From Chrysoperla carnea (Eukaryota > Arthropoda > Insecta > Neuroptera > Chrysopidae): DNA of 64,000 nucleotides. The stretch lies in assembly GCF_905475395.1 (NCBI RefSeq), contig NC_058341.1, forward strand, positions 70,625,501 to 70,689,500. The letters run 5' to 3'. How positions within the stretch are numbered: position 1 is the first letter of the stretch; every line of letters starts with the position of its first letter. This document shows, piece by piece, positions 24,001 through 33,102 of the stretch. The translations under genes and the position numbers were made by a program. The notes beneath the pieces are model-generated. The model had not been told where the DNA came from. It saw nothing but the letters and a program-made list of their open reading frames with translations, and searched no databases.

Positions 24001-26950
24001 TATTACGCGAATATTAAACTTGTCGACCTACGCTTTCACGTTCAAGTAAAAACTCACTCGGTTTCATAATTGGTAAGAGGTAGAACACTTCAAATTAGAA
24101 CGTTGAAACATTACTCCGGTAAACGAAACTTCTAAATTCTTTCCTATAGCCCTGATTGACCTGAAAATTTAAGATTAAGCTTTGTTTACCTTCTAGATCA
24201 AAATTTATATGGTGCCTAATGGTGGTTTTGTCTAGGGGGTGGTAACCACTCCTTCGAAGTGGTGGAAGAATATATGTTGAAAATGGCAACGGAAGTCAAA
24301 GAGCGATGAAATTTAAGCAAAATGTGTCATTTAAGTATATTTCGAATAGTTAATTCTTTAAAAAAAGTACTTTAAAAATGAAAAAATTTCAATTTATTTG
24401 CACGGAAATTAACGGAGTTATAATGAAAAGAAAGTTTCTTGTACCTTCTTTTAGATGTTTTAATTCAGAACAAAAATTGATAAATTTATCACGGGAACTA
24501 AAATTAATACTTGCCGCTTTCCACTTTACTTTATTTAGGTACTGACAACATGCTCAAAGTGTTTTAACAGTTTTTGAAAAATTGCAATTTAAATGAAAAA
24601 AAAATTTCGAAAAAAACCAAAAAATTGTCTTTATCGTTAAAAACTAATAAAGTTACAAAAAAAGTTAGAGGGAAAAAATCTAACATTTTTTCCGCAGAAT
24701 ATTTTACCTTCCAAACTTTTTTCTGTATCTTTATTATTTTTCGAGTTATGATAGACACTTTTTCGAAAAAAATTTTTACATTTCAATTGCAATATTTAAA
24801 AAAAATATATATCCGAAACTGTAAGAACTTTTAGAGCATGTTGCCAGTACCTAAATAAAGTAAAATGGAAAGCGGCAAGCATTAATTTTAGTTCATCAGC
24901 CGTGGTAAATTCATCAGCTTTTGTTCTAAATAAAGCATCTAAAAAAAGGTACGAGAAACTTTGTTTTCATTACAACTCCGTTAATTTTCGTGCAAATGAC
25001 TTGAAATTTGTTTATAGCACTTTAAAAAGTGTCTGATATACTTTTTTCAAAAAACGAATTTTTTCAGTTAATTAAATATTCCGAATTAAATTCGCCAATA
25101 ACTCGAAAAGTAGTGACTTTTCGAAATATACTTAAATGACACTTTTTGCTCAGATTTTCGCTCTATTGACTTCCTTTGCCATTTTCAACATATATTTTCC
25201 CACCGCTTCGAAGGGGTGGTTACCACCCCCTGGGCAAAAGCACCACTAGACACCATATAACTTTTGATCTAGAAGGTGAACAAAGCTTAATCCCAAATTT
25301 TTCATCAAAATCGGTGCTATCATAATCGGTCATTTAGAGATTTAGAGATTTCGTCTTTTTTACTCCTCGTTTATTGAAGTATCTGATAGTTATATTTTAT
25401 GAAATGTAAAATATTAGCAAATATCCCTGTTTGCCTAAAAAAATGATTTAACAGATGAAGGTAATTAATATTATCAACTTGTATATGCGCGATAATAGTG
25501 ATTGAAAAGATGCAGCCAACTCAGCTGCTGCATATTTTTTATGGTTTTTACTTTCGAGTAGACCAAAAGTCAGTCATTAGTTATGCAAGTCAGTGAAAAA
25601 TTACTAAAAATATTACTCTTGGTATTTTCACTAAAGTCTAAAGTCTAAAGTTTTCACTTAGGTAGTCTTGTCTACAGTTTTTTAGGCAACCCACGGCAGG
25701 CGCATGTTTGTTAACATATAATAATTTCATAAAAATTAACTTTCTTTCGATAAGCAGATGGGTGAAGGTCGATCTTAATTTGGCTCTTAGACTATACGTC
25801 TTATCAGTTATGAATCAAAGTGAGCATTGAAATAGACCCGTGCGCACGGGTGGGAGTGTTGGGAGGGGGTAACCCTCCTATTGAAAAAATCTTCACATAA
25901 ATTTGAAATAACAATATAGTAAATGCAGCCATTTATCAAACGCATTTACATTTCATTTTTGAGCTCGGTACATTCTTTGACTTTGTCTCTGAGTAATTCA
26001 AACAGAAAACCAGGATCTTGGCGAGACTATCGAACTGGTATGCAAACCAAAATCGGTATTTTATCAAATATTGTTTGTCTCTTTCCCATCAAAATGAAAA
26101 ATTTTGATGAAGATTCTTGCACTCAAATTTTTGAACAATAGTCTTCAAATTTGCACGATGACATCTGGGTCGACGAAGTTAAACTTTGGCGAAAACGCAT
26201 TGCCGGACAGGACGTTAAAAAGGCTACTTATATTTTAATACAACAGAAAAATTCACTGTTAATGGTAATAAATATAAAATATTTTCATTTTTGTTTAGGA
26301 TAAAAGGAAGCGATGCATCTTGGAAGGAGGATCAAGAACCACCAGCAAATTTGTTGGAATACTCAGATGATGAAGAAGAGCGTCGAATGCGTGCAAAAAG
26401 GAAAAATAAACAAAATAATGATGACGCTACCTCAAATGAACCATCGTCTACGAAGCAACTTAGTGAGTTTGAAAAACGTAAAAATGAACGTAATTTATAT
26501 TTAAATGATCGCTTTAACAACAAAAAGAAAGCATACAATCAAAATACTTCAGTGCGACCGAGAGGATTTGATTTCGCATCAAAATGGACAGACCACCGTA
26601 ACCGTACAAATACTGGTCCCCAATATCATACACCACCACCATCATCGTCAGCATTTCGACCACGACATTGGTGGGGTGATGGATCTCCAGGTCCATCTAG
26701 ATTTGTAAATCCTGTATGCCAACCGCAAATGTATCCAATGCCATATCATCCATACTTTGGTAACAATACACCTCCCTATGGACCAGCCTCCATTCCATTC
26801 CCCTCAACAGCGTCATCGAACATAACGACACCTCGACCCGATTTTAATTTATTTTGTGCTCCATTCCATTTTCCACAAAGTCAAATATTAGCACCGCCAC
26901 CTCCTCCTCCCCCACCAAAACAAAATAATAATACTACATCAGAAACATAA
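12060..26950 (+). CDS. NAF1: H/ACA ribonucleoprotein assembly factor NAF1 (4 coding exons, 559 aa)
   Basis: Coding exons are 12060-12667, 19668-19843, 20475-20718 and 26299-26950; all introns are GT-AG and the phases join to 1680 nt. The ATG follows an in-frame TAA at 12054. Residues 1-200 are acidic with an Asp/Ser-rich run (about 130-200). Exon 2 carries the family signature LPPIENLQISVPE; exon 3 carries LDIDTVLFLNKGEETLG and IFDVFGPV, the Gar1/Naf1 beta-barrel (about 235-340). Exon 4 opens with KGSDASW, then acidic and basic stretches and a proline-rich tail ending in eight consecutive prolines. In known NAF1 proteins the beta-barrel binds dyskerin/Cbf5 and holds nascent H/ACA snoRNPs (rRNA pseudouridylation, telomerase RNA in vertebrates) until GAR1 replaces it. 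Length and domain order fit the family. The 7.0 kb and 5.6 kb introns are full of transposons. Exon joins were deduced by eye from phase and family similarity. Confidence 0.95.
13134..13656 (-). mobile_element. HINE-like element, copy 5 (NAF1 intron 1)
   Basis: CAAATGAAAAC to TGCATGGTATA, flanked by A's. It contains a CAGA-type microsatellite in place of GGAC. Inserted in a foldback element in NAF1 intron 1. Confidence 0.85.
13754..14341 (+). mobile_element. HINE-like element, copy 6 (NAF1 intron 1)
   Basis: TATACCATGTATATG to TTTTCACTCG. Long 3' form, with the CRE-like site mutated to TGACATCA. It forms an inverted pair with copy 5, with about 100 bp between them, within the same foldback. 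Confidence 0.85.
14960..15990. mobile_element. Foldback element with internal 'ACGGCGAGATTAGG' repeats (NAF1 intron 1)
   Basis: Arms: CTGTTCGTATGAGAGTGTA and GCGCGCTTACAAGGTC versus inverted GATCTTGTAAGCGCGC and ACACCCTCATACAAACAG. Between them a unit around TCTCGAAAACGGCGAG recurs at about 15375, 15560 and 15725. A related element lies at 42865-43815. Confidence 0.7.
16090..16815. mobile_element. Foldback element (AAAAAGTCGGAAATTTTCCG type), NAF1 intron 1
   Basis: AAAAAGTCGGAAATTTTCCG, AATGCACTATTTTTT and GGCGGTCAAAGTTGGT on the left recur inverted on the right (ACTTTGGCCGCC, AAAAAATAGTGC, GGAAAATTTCCGACTTTTT). About 130-bp arms. Confidence 0.75.
17480..18545. mobile_element. Foldback element (GGTCAGAAGTGGTTTTAATC type), NAF1 intron 1
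   Basis: ACAGGTCAGAAGTGGTTTTA, CATAATGGACCTGC and TTATTAAACAAATTCG on the left match inverted sequence on the right around 18400-18530. The arms continue inward through GTAAATGGTGCACTTTAGAA. Confidence 0.75.
18546..19667. other. Rest of NAF1 intron 1: unassigned repeat-like sequence
   Basis: Contains GGTGACAATTCTTGTTTATT and an echo (CTGACAATTTTTGTTAATAA). The block TTTTTCTTAAAAACTACT...AATTATCGCGTTG (about 19410-19460) recurs at about 38070-38116, so it is a dispersed repeat. No gene seen. Confidence 0.4.
20010..20177 (+). mobile_element. Retroposon-like fragment ending in (A)n(AAT)n
   Basis: About 130 bp including TTTGGCAAAGGCCTCCTTTA and TCTGCTCTATCTCTGGCAAC, followed by a poly-A run and about seven AAT units. 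The A-rich/trinucleotide tail suggests a LINE or SINE 3' end. It lies in NAF1 intron 2. Confidence 0.45.
20178..20342. mobile_element. Fragment of the GGAACTAAAATTAA foldback
   Basis: One arm portion only: CAGCACAAAAACTGATGAAT and CACGGGAACTAAAATTAATG, ending TTCTAGCAGTTTC. NAF1 intron 2. Confidence 0.7.
20943..21645. mobile_element. MITE with CAGTCTGCATCAAATC ends, copy 1
   Basis: Left CAGTCTGCATCAAATCCGGT and right inverted CGAATTTGATGCAGACTG. The arms continue through GTTCTGATC and CGAACGCAATTTTGTCAAAA. A second copy forms the 3' border of the TMEM248 coding sequence (32672-33102). Confidence 0.8.
21731..21902. mobile_element. Short palindromic MITE (~170 bp)
   Basis: GATTTTCGCTTATAGCACC and GCTTCTAGAGATCATAGAGT pair with GATCTCTAGAAGAGGAGCTA and TAGGCGAAAATC. 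The arms cover most of the element. Confidence 0.75.
22023..22850. other. NAF1 intron 3, no repeat assigned; one unsupported ORF
   Basis: A 97-codon open frame on the - strand (22514-22807) has no family signature that I recognise. Base composition around 22560-22800 is less AT-rich than its flanks, so it could be an old element. Confidence 0.3.
22851..23785. mobile_element. CAGGGTG-type foldback element, degenerate copy (NAF1 intron 3)
   Basis: GGGCCATTTTAATCTATACA, CTCGTTTTGTAGCCAACCAA and AAAAGTTGCAGAGTTTGATG are matched inverted at about 23640-23775 (CATCAAACTCTTCAACTTTT, GATTAGATACAAAACGA). Confidence 0.75.
24150..25315. mobile_element. GGAACTAAAATTAA foldback, copy 2 (NAF1 intron 3)
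   Basis: Outer arms GGGGGTGGTAACCACTCC and inverted GGTGGTTACCACCCCC with ATGGTGCCTAATGGTGG; inner arms ACGGGAACTAAAATTAA and TTAGTTCATC. The ends resemble CTAGATCAAAA/TTTTGATCTAG. Confidence 0.8.
25316..26298. other. 3' part of NAF1 intron 3 with a foldback relative
   Basis: The segment 26045-26160 (TATTTTATCAAATATTG, TTGTCTCTTTC, TTTTGATGAAGATTC) is homologous to the arm of the foldback at 47895-49254. The rest is unassigned; a GC-richer run (GACCCGTGCGCACGGGTGGG) lies at about 25836. Confidence 0.45.
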
Positions 26951-27599
26951 GAATTTGTTATTATTTCAGAAAATTATAATTTATTTTTATTATTATTGAA
27001 TATAAGAAATAGTTTTCATTTTATTTTTCGTATAGAATTTTCTTGTAAGGATGTAAAAATTTTTTGTTGTGTTTTATGTCGATTGTATAAACAAGTGTTT
27101 AATATGTTACGTTTGAAGCCTTGATAGTGAATAAATACTTTGATTTTCTTACAAATTTCCGCATTTTTCATTATATTTTAAGAATTCCATAATTAGTAAA
27201 GGGACAAGAAAAATATTCCTCCTTATATTTTGGTCCACAGGTTAGTAAACTTTGTGAAAAATTAACTCCTTAGCTGCTAGTGATACTTAATAATACAGTT
27301 AGTGTAGGCGCTGAGTGGGTTTCGTATGCATTTACAGGTCCCATCGAACAAGGATTGTATTTCGATTAATTGTATATACGGTCATAGATCCTAAACTATT
27401 TAAAATTTAGCAAAAAATTTTGAACCATTTTATTCTATATGAAAAAAAAAATATAGAACCTTTGTAATTAGTTGATAATATCATTTTGAAATTATAAGAA
27501 ATCTGAAACAATTGGAACCAATTCACAGCTCCGTATGTCTTATAGTTTTTGATTTATGATGCTTGAAAAATTCACATGAAAGGTAATTACCTTTCTTAA
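26951..27599. other. NAF1 3' UTR and downstream sequence
   Basis: The AT-rich 3' UTR extends to the AATAAA at 27130. Beyond it is unassigned sequence leading into the Penelope-like remnant. No other gene seen. Confidence 0.45.
27130..27135 (+). promoter_or_regulatory. candidate NAF1 poly(A) signal AATAAA
   Basis: A canonical AATAAA lies about 180 bases after the NAF1 stop codon, after an AT-rich 3' UTR. No other clear signal of this kind was seen between it and the stop. Cleavage would be expected about 15-30 bases downstream. Confidence 0.5.
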
Positions 27600-28160
27600 G
27601 CGCAAAACAGGGTCTGTAAACCGTAGGCATTCAAAGGAATTGGACCCTTAGTTTGACCTAAGATGTGTTACAACTTCTGGGATGTAAGACCGACTTTAAT
27701 CCCAGATTTGTTCAAAATTCTATCGCTATCCTGCTATTACTATGGTGGTTAAATATACCTCTAGCCCACTTAGCCTTTTCGGAAACTTTCTCAAAGGAGG
27801 TTGTATCCCTAGTTCTTTTGCGCCATTGGCGTTTTCGAATAATAGAACCTGCAACATCGGTTGAGTAACTAGTAAAAACGGTAACATTTTTAATGTTTTT
27901 TAATTCCTTAAGCTAAAAGGATTTAGAAAAGCTGCAAATTTTTGGCTATTGTGACAATAAGAAATTGATATGATGTATTTGTCAGTATGACTCGGTTTTC
28001 TGTAAATATCAAAACAGAATTTGTTTTTATGACGAGAAATTAAAAGGTCTAAAAATGGTAAAGTACCATTTGACTCCAATTCGGTCGTGGAATTTATATT
28101 TTCATGTTTGCCCTTGATGTGTTTCATAAATTCCGATATATTTAATTTAAACTGTCATAA
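27600..28160 (-). pseudogene. Penelope-like element reverse transcriptase remnant
   Basis: On the - strand, 28127-27900 encodes an open stretch with LPFLDLLISRHKNKFCFDIY followed by RKPSHTDKYI and the SYCHNSQKFAAF segment. This is the layout of the thumb-side part of Penelope-like (PLE) reverse transcriptases. Further along the same strand (about 27690-27620), degenerate sequence includes GPIPLNAYGL, resembling the linker before the GIY of the GIY-YIG nuclease domain, with stops in frame. Both ends are missing, so this is a fragment. A palindromic element (28214-28407) interrupts the upstream side. Confidence 0.7.
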
Positions 28161-28213
28161 CGATTTTGTGTAGTTTATTCAAGAACAGCTTGTGCAAATT
28201 TTAGTGTACTTAC

Positions 28214-28407
28214 CCCTGGTGGAAAAAATATTTGAAAAAAGAATAAGTCTTAGGAAACTCTGAAAAAGTCTTAGAAACTTTAAAAAAGTGTTAAGAACTC
28301 TGAATAACTCTGAATTAGACTATTCCGAAAACGTTGAGAAATTCAAAGTTCCTAAGACTTTTTCAGAATTTCTTATTCTTTTTTCAAATATTTTTTTCCA
28401 CCAGGGA
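28214..28407. mobile_element. Palindromic CCCTGGTGGAAAAA element, complete copy
   Basis: Starts CCCTGGTGGAAAAAATATTT and ends with its inverted equivalent AATATTTTTTTCCACCAGGG. About 194 bp, self-complementary almost throughout. Confidence 0.9.
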
Positions 28408-28609
28408 CTTGTTTAATATTACTGCGAAAATCAAAATACCTTCTTTTCTCGTACTCTTCATTCAATTCCTTGCCGCAAAGTAAGCTTAGTTTTTTAAAAC
28501 AAACATAGTTCTTCATGTTGTCTTTTAATAGCTACAGCAAAAGGACACTTTCGAGTATAATTTTAACAACACTCCACATGTATGGTCACAGAATTCTGAC
28601 CTTTTAGTA

Positions 28610-30130
28610 TAGTTCATCTGGTAGTTTTACCTGGAAAGTTTTCTACGAGTTTTGAAAATGGGCGTGATTTTATAGATTTTGAGGTGCTCTTTTCAAATTT
28701 TCACTTTGCTACCTTGTATGCTTGACGCTTGCGCCGCTATATTGAAAAAATAGCGTCGAAAAAAGTTTTTGGCAATATCTCCTCTTCGGATCATTTTACA
28801 AGGAAAATATACACATACAAAATTAAACCTCAGAAAATTTCCTAGAATTTATGTCTTTGCAATTTTTTTTCGTAAAATTAATAGTTTTGGCTTACGAGCG
28901 CCGCAAAGTGATTAAATTAAGTGAAAGATTATATATTTCGAGTATTTAACGTTAAATAACTGAAAAAACTGACGTTTTTTTAAAAAAGTATATCGTACAT
29001 TTTTTAAAGTGCTATAAAAAACCTTGAAAATAAAAAAAGTTTCAAGTCATTTGCACAAAAATTAACGGAGTTTAATTTGCACAAAAATTAATGAAAATAT
29101 TGTTTCTCGTATCTTTTTTTTATTTTTTACTCAGTACAAAAACTGATGAATTTACCACGGGAACTAAAATTAATGCTTGCTGCTTTCCAATTTACATTAA
29201 TTAGGTATACTGACGACATTCTGAAAAAGTTTTAACAGTTTCGGATACAGAGTTTTCAAAATATTACAATTTAAATGCAAAAAAAAAATTTAGAAAAATG
29301 CGAAACAATTGACTTTATCTTTAAATAACTTGATAAATAATTAAGTTACAAAAAAAAGTTAAGAAGAAAAAAATTTAGTTCTTTTTCCGCAGAATATTTT
29401 ACCTACCAAACTTTTTTTGTAACTTTATTATTTTTCGAGTTATTTAACGATAAACACTTTTTTTTTTTTCGAAACATTTTTTTGCATTTAAATTCCAATA
29501 TTTCAAAAAAATCCGAAACTGCTAGAACTTTTTGTCAGTACCTTAATAAAGTAAATTGTAAAGTGGCAAGCATTAATTTTAGTTCCAATTAATTAATTTA
29601 GTTTTTGTGATGAATAACACATAAAAAAATAGTACGAGAAACTTTCTTTTCATTATAACTCCGTGTATAAATTACTTTTTTCAAAAAAACGTCCAATTTT
29701 TGAGTTATTTAACGTTAAATACTCCGAATTTAAATCGTCAATAACTCGGAAAGTTTTTACTTTTCGAAATGTACTTAAATGACACTTTTTCCTTAGATTT
29801 CATCACTCTATCGATTCCCGGTTTCAACATATTCATTTTAACATATATTTTTCTACTCCCTAGAAGGGGTGGTTACACTTTGCTTCGCTCGTACGCTGAA
29901 ACGATTTAATTTATAAAAAAATTTTTCTAGTTTAATTTTCTATTTAGATTTTTTCCTCGTAAAATGACTCGGAAAGTAGATATAGTCAAAAAACTGCTTT
30001 TCGACGCCATTTTTTCATTATACAAGCGGCAAGGATAAGAGGTAGCAAAGTGGAAATTCGAAAAGAGCATCTCAAAATCTATAAAATCACTCATTTTCAA
30101 AACCCCGGAAAACTTTCCAGGTAACACTCT
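28610..30130. mobile_element. GGAACTAAAATTAA foldback, copy 3
   Basis: Outer arms TTTACCTGGAAAGTTTTC, TGATTTTATAGATTTTGAGG and CACTTTGCTACC versus inverted GGTAGCAAAGTG, CCTC/CTCAAAATCTATAAAATCA and GGAAAACTTTCCAGGTAA. It shares its inner arms with the other copies. Confidence 0.8.
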
Positions 30131-31796
30131 TTTTTTTTATTAATGTCTTCAAGTCACGTTCTCGATAATTATTTATTCAATAAATCTTATGTGTTTGATT
30201 CATAATTTGGCTGGTTTATCAACTTATTTCATATTGCAATAATTCCCTAAACAACCGTTTCATCCGTTTTTTTTATCGCCAGAAATCGTGAATTTTGTCA
30301 AAAATAAAAACCAATTTATAGGTCTGAAAACGCTCTACAAGTTTGATACCAGACATTTTTTTGATATCTTTCCCGGGAAAAAAGAATATAGCAAATGTCA
30401 CTAAACAAAAATTCTGTTTTTTTCGATCGATATCTCAACAACGATGGACGATAGGTCAAAAATGAAAAGGACCTTAATTGTAGATCGTGAGAAAAGTAGC
30501 AAAAAAGTATGGCATAAAAATTCCTCAAAGGAGAACCGAGTTATTATGAAAAAACTGAATTTAACTCTTTTTTCAAGATGGCGGAAATTCACAAAAAAAT
30601 TTCGGTTGACAATTCGAAGTTAAGTTTTCCAAGCCCCCTCTCCACGTAATATCAAAAATTTAGCTTGTTAAGTTCACATGCTTATCGACCCCGTTTTTTC
30701 CGACGTAATGACTGGATTTTGGAATTTTTTGGCTTATTTCACTCTGCTAAAAGGATTTATTGAAAAAAAAAAACACACAATTAAATTAATAATAATAATA
30801 GCTGCTGTGTTAATTATTTATTTATGACACAAAATATATCACAACCAAATTAAAAAAATAATTATAATTACACGAACTGGGAATCTCTGATATTTAAGTA
30901 TCTAATAGCACCTAGAAACAAAAGTATAAAAAATTAAAAGATATATTTAAATGTTGACTATATTACTTTGAACATGGAAGTAAACAGAAGAAGTACCTTG
31001 TATGCATGATTGGTCAAAATAATGTATTAGATCGGGAGCCCACCCTCACTCGCGTCTAAAAGCCAAATTATGTCGCGGAATGTGAAATTTGAAATCTTTT
31101 ATAGATATACGGCCATGGTGGATCCATTGGACAGTTTATACAGCTTTCGCTTCTGAACGGACTCGTTTTTTATCCAAAAGGAGTAAGCAACTACACGTTA
31201 AGGCGAACATTTTCGGAATCGTCGTGAAAAGTGAAAACCCATACATCTTCTACCGGCATCGAATTCGTTCAAGTCAAATTAAAACCTTACTCTGATTCAT
31301 AACTGACAAACATTGGATGTACGCCTTAAATTAGAAAGTTGTTCTTTATAAATACTCAAACATATTTTGTTTGAAACATTTAGCTTGTTAAGTTCACATG
31401 CTTATCGACCCCGTTTTTTCCCGACGTAATGACTGAATTATGAAATTTTTTTGTTTGTAAATCGATTAGTTTAGACAGTAATTGGTAGAAAAAATCTAGC
31501 TTTTTGTGCGTTTGTTCCCTCCTCCTGCTATTCGGAATATCTCTACACATATTTGGACTAAAATATAATGTATTCATTTCAAAAGTATCCACCCTTAATA
31601 ACTCGTATTAAGGGAGATTATTATTATTGTTTTGATTGAAAACAAATCGATTTAAATATCGAGGGGAAAAGTTCAAAAATGGTACCTAGAGAATTTTAGG
31701 TTCCTGTATAATTAGTTAGTGCAAGAAATAATTTTAAATTATTTTGAGTAGCAATGTAACATTGAACGCGTAACAACTTCAAAAATAGTAATTTTA
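30131..31796. other. Gene-free region with a 65-bp direct repeat
   Basis: The block TAGCTTGTTAAGTTCACATG...GACGTAATGACTG occurs at 30661-30713 and again at 31381-31434 in the same orientation. The open frames here show no family signature. Confidence 0.4.
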
Positions 31797-32520
31797 GAAA
31801 TCAATTGACTGAATTAATTGTTGAAATACCATGTATAGAAAGTTTTGATTACACTGTCACATTAACATACATAAATGTCACAGATATACATATATATAAC
31901 TGATATACCCATATAATACTATACAATTTGCGCTCTCACGGGTAAACAGTTACGTTTACGAAAATATGTCTCAAACAAAAGTTGTTTATTTTTTATAAGG
32001 AATATTTTTTACATTTAAACTTTTAAATTTCGATTTTTGCCCCAATTCCTAGATCAGTTTTTTGTATTTTTAAAAATACGTATTTTCGACTACCAAGTAG
32101 TCATCATCAGTAAGAATTAGCTAGTGAATGTTACTCTTTGCTAATTTTGGTGGCGGACTGCTCTATCTTCGATAATATTTATATTTAAACTTTTGTTCTA
32201 TCTCTAACGGTTTACAAGATGGGTCTTACGGACCCAAGACCCAATTGACCTATATTGCTCATTTACGAACTTGACCTCACTTTTTACGCCCTCAGTACGC
32301 TATAAAAATTTCAGATAAATATCTCTTTTCGTTTTTGAGTAATCGTGATAACAGACGGACAGACACACGACAGACGACAGGCAGACAACCAGAAATGGAC
32401 TAATTAGGTGATTTTATGAACACTTATACCAACATTTTTTTTAATAGCATCTTTTTTTTTATGGTTACAAACTTGGGACTAAACTTATTATACCTTTGTA
32501 TATTTCATATACATGGTATA
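31797..32520 (-). mobile_element. HINE-like element, copy 7, split by a retroposed fragment
   Basis: From CAATTGACTGAATTAATTG to ACATGGTATA. A 158-bp foreign segment (32025-32182) with a 12-bp duplication interrupts it. Confidence 0.85.
32025..32182 (-). mobile_element. Short retroposed fragment with 12-bp target duplication
   Basis: ATTTAAACTTTT occurs at 32013-32024 and again at 32183-32194, flanking 158 bp foreign to the host HINE. The insert contains GTAGTCATCATCAG and a TTTTAAAAATACGTATTTT stretch. I read it as a LINE 3' end or SINE-like piece; strand is a guess. Confidence 0.6.
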
Positions 32521-32671
32521 GAAATTTAGTTATCTACAATAAAGGTTATTACCATTTTTAACTCTTCTGCCCTCTAAATTTGTAAGGATTTTGTGCATAA
32601 TAACTAACTCCTGTTATTGAATGCAAAAAAATTATGTATTATCTGTATAGTACAGTAACTTTATACATTAC

Positions 32672-33102
32672 AGTCTGGGTCAAATCGGTAGTTGTGATTT
32701 TTCGCAGACTTCTTTATGATGTTTGTCAATTTTGGCGATTATAACAATTAAGAACTAGATTTTGATGATACCTTTTCATGTCATTTTTAAAGTAGACTAA
32801 ATTTGCAACAATATGAGACTAGAATAGACTCTAGACTCAATAGTTTCCGAGATAAAGCCTTTCAAAGTTTATCATTTTTTCGTAATTTCTTAGTCTACTT
32901 TAAAAACATATTAAAAAGATATTTTCAAAAACCAGTCCTTTAAGGTTATGATCGCCACAATCTGAAAAAAAAAATCCGAAATTTTCACTGTATTTTTTTT
33001 AATTTTTGACAAAGTTGCGTTCAGCGCTCGAGATCACAAACTTGGAATATTCATTGGACCAACATCATAAATAAGTAGAACTAGCGGATTTGATGCAAAC
33101 TA
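32672..33102. mobile_element. MITE with CAGTCTGCATCAAATC ends, copy 2, abutting TMEM248
   Basis: Left ACAGTCTGGGTCAAATCGGT and right inverted GCGGATTTGATGCAAACTA. Internal arms match copy 1 (20943-21645). Its last three bases are the TMEM248 stop codon on the - strand. Confidence 0.75.

Noticed and set aside
26313-26708. Several short frames overlapping NAF1 exon 4 on both strands
   Set aside because: Alternative frames of the conserved KGSDASW exon; no independent support.
31089-31295. 68-codon + frame (starts MKSFIDIRPWWIHW)
   Set aside because: No recognised motif and bounded by repeats; too short and unsupported.
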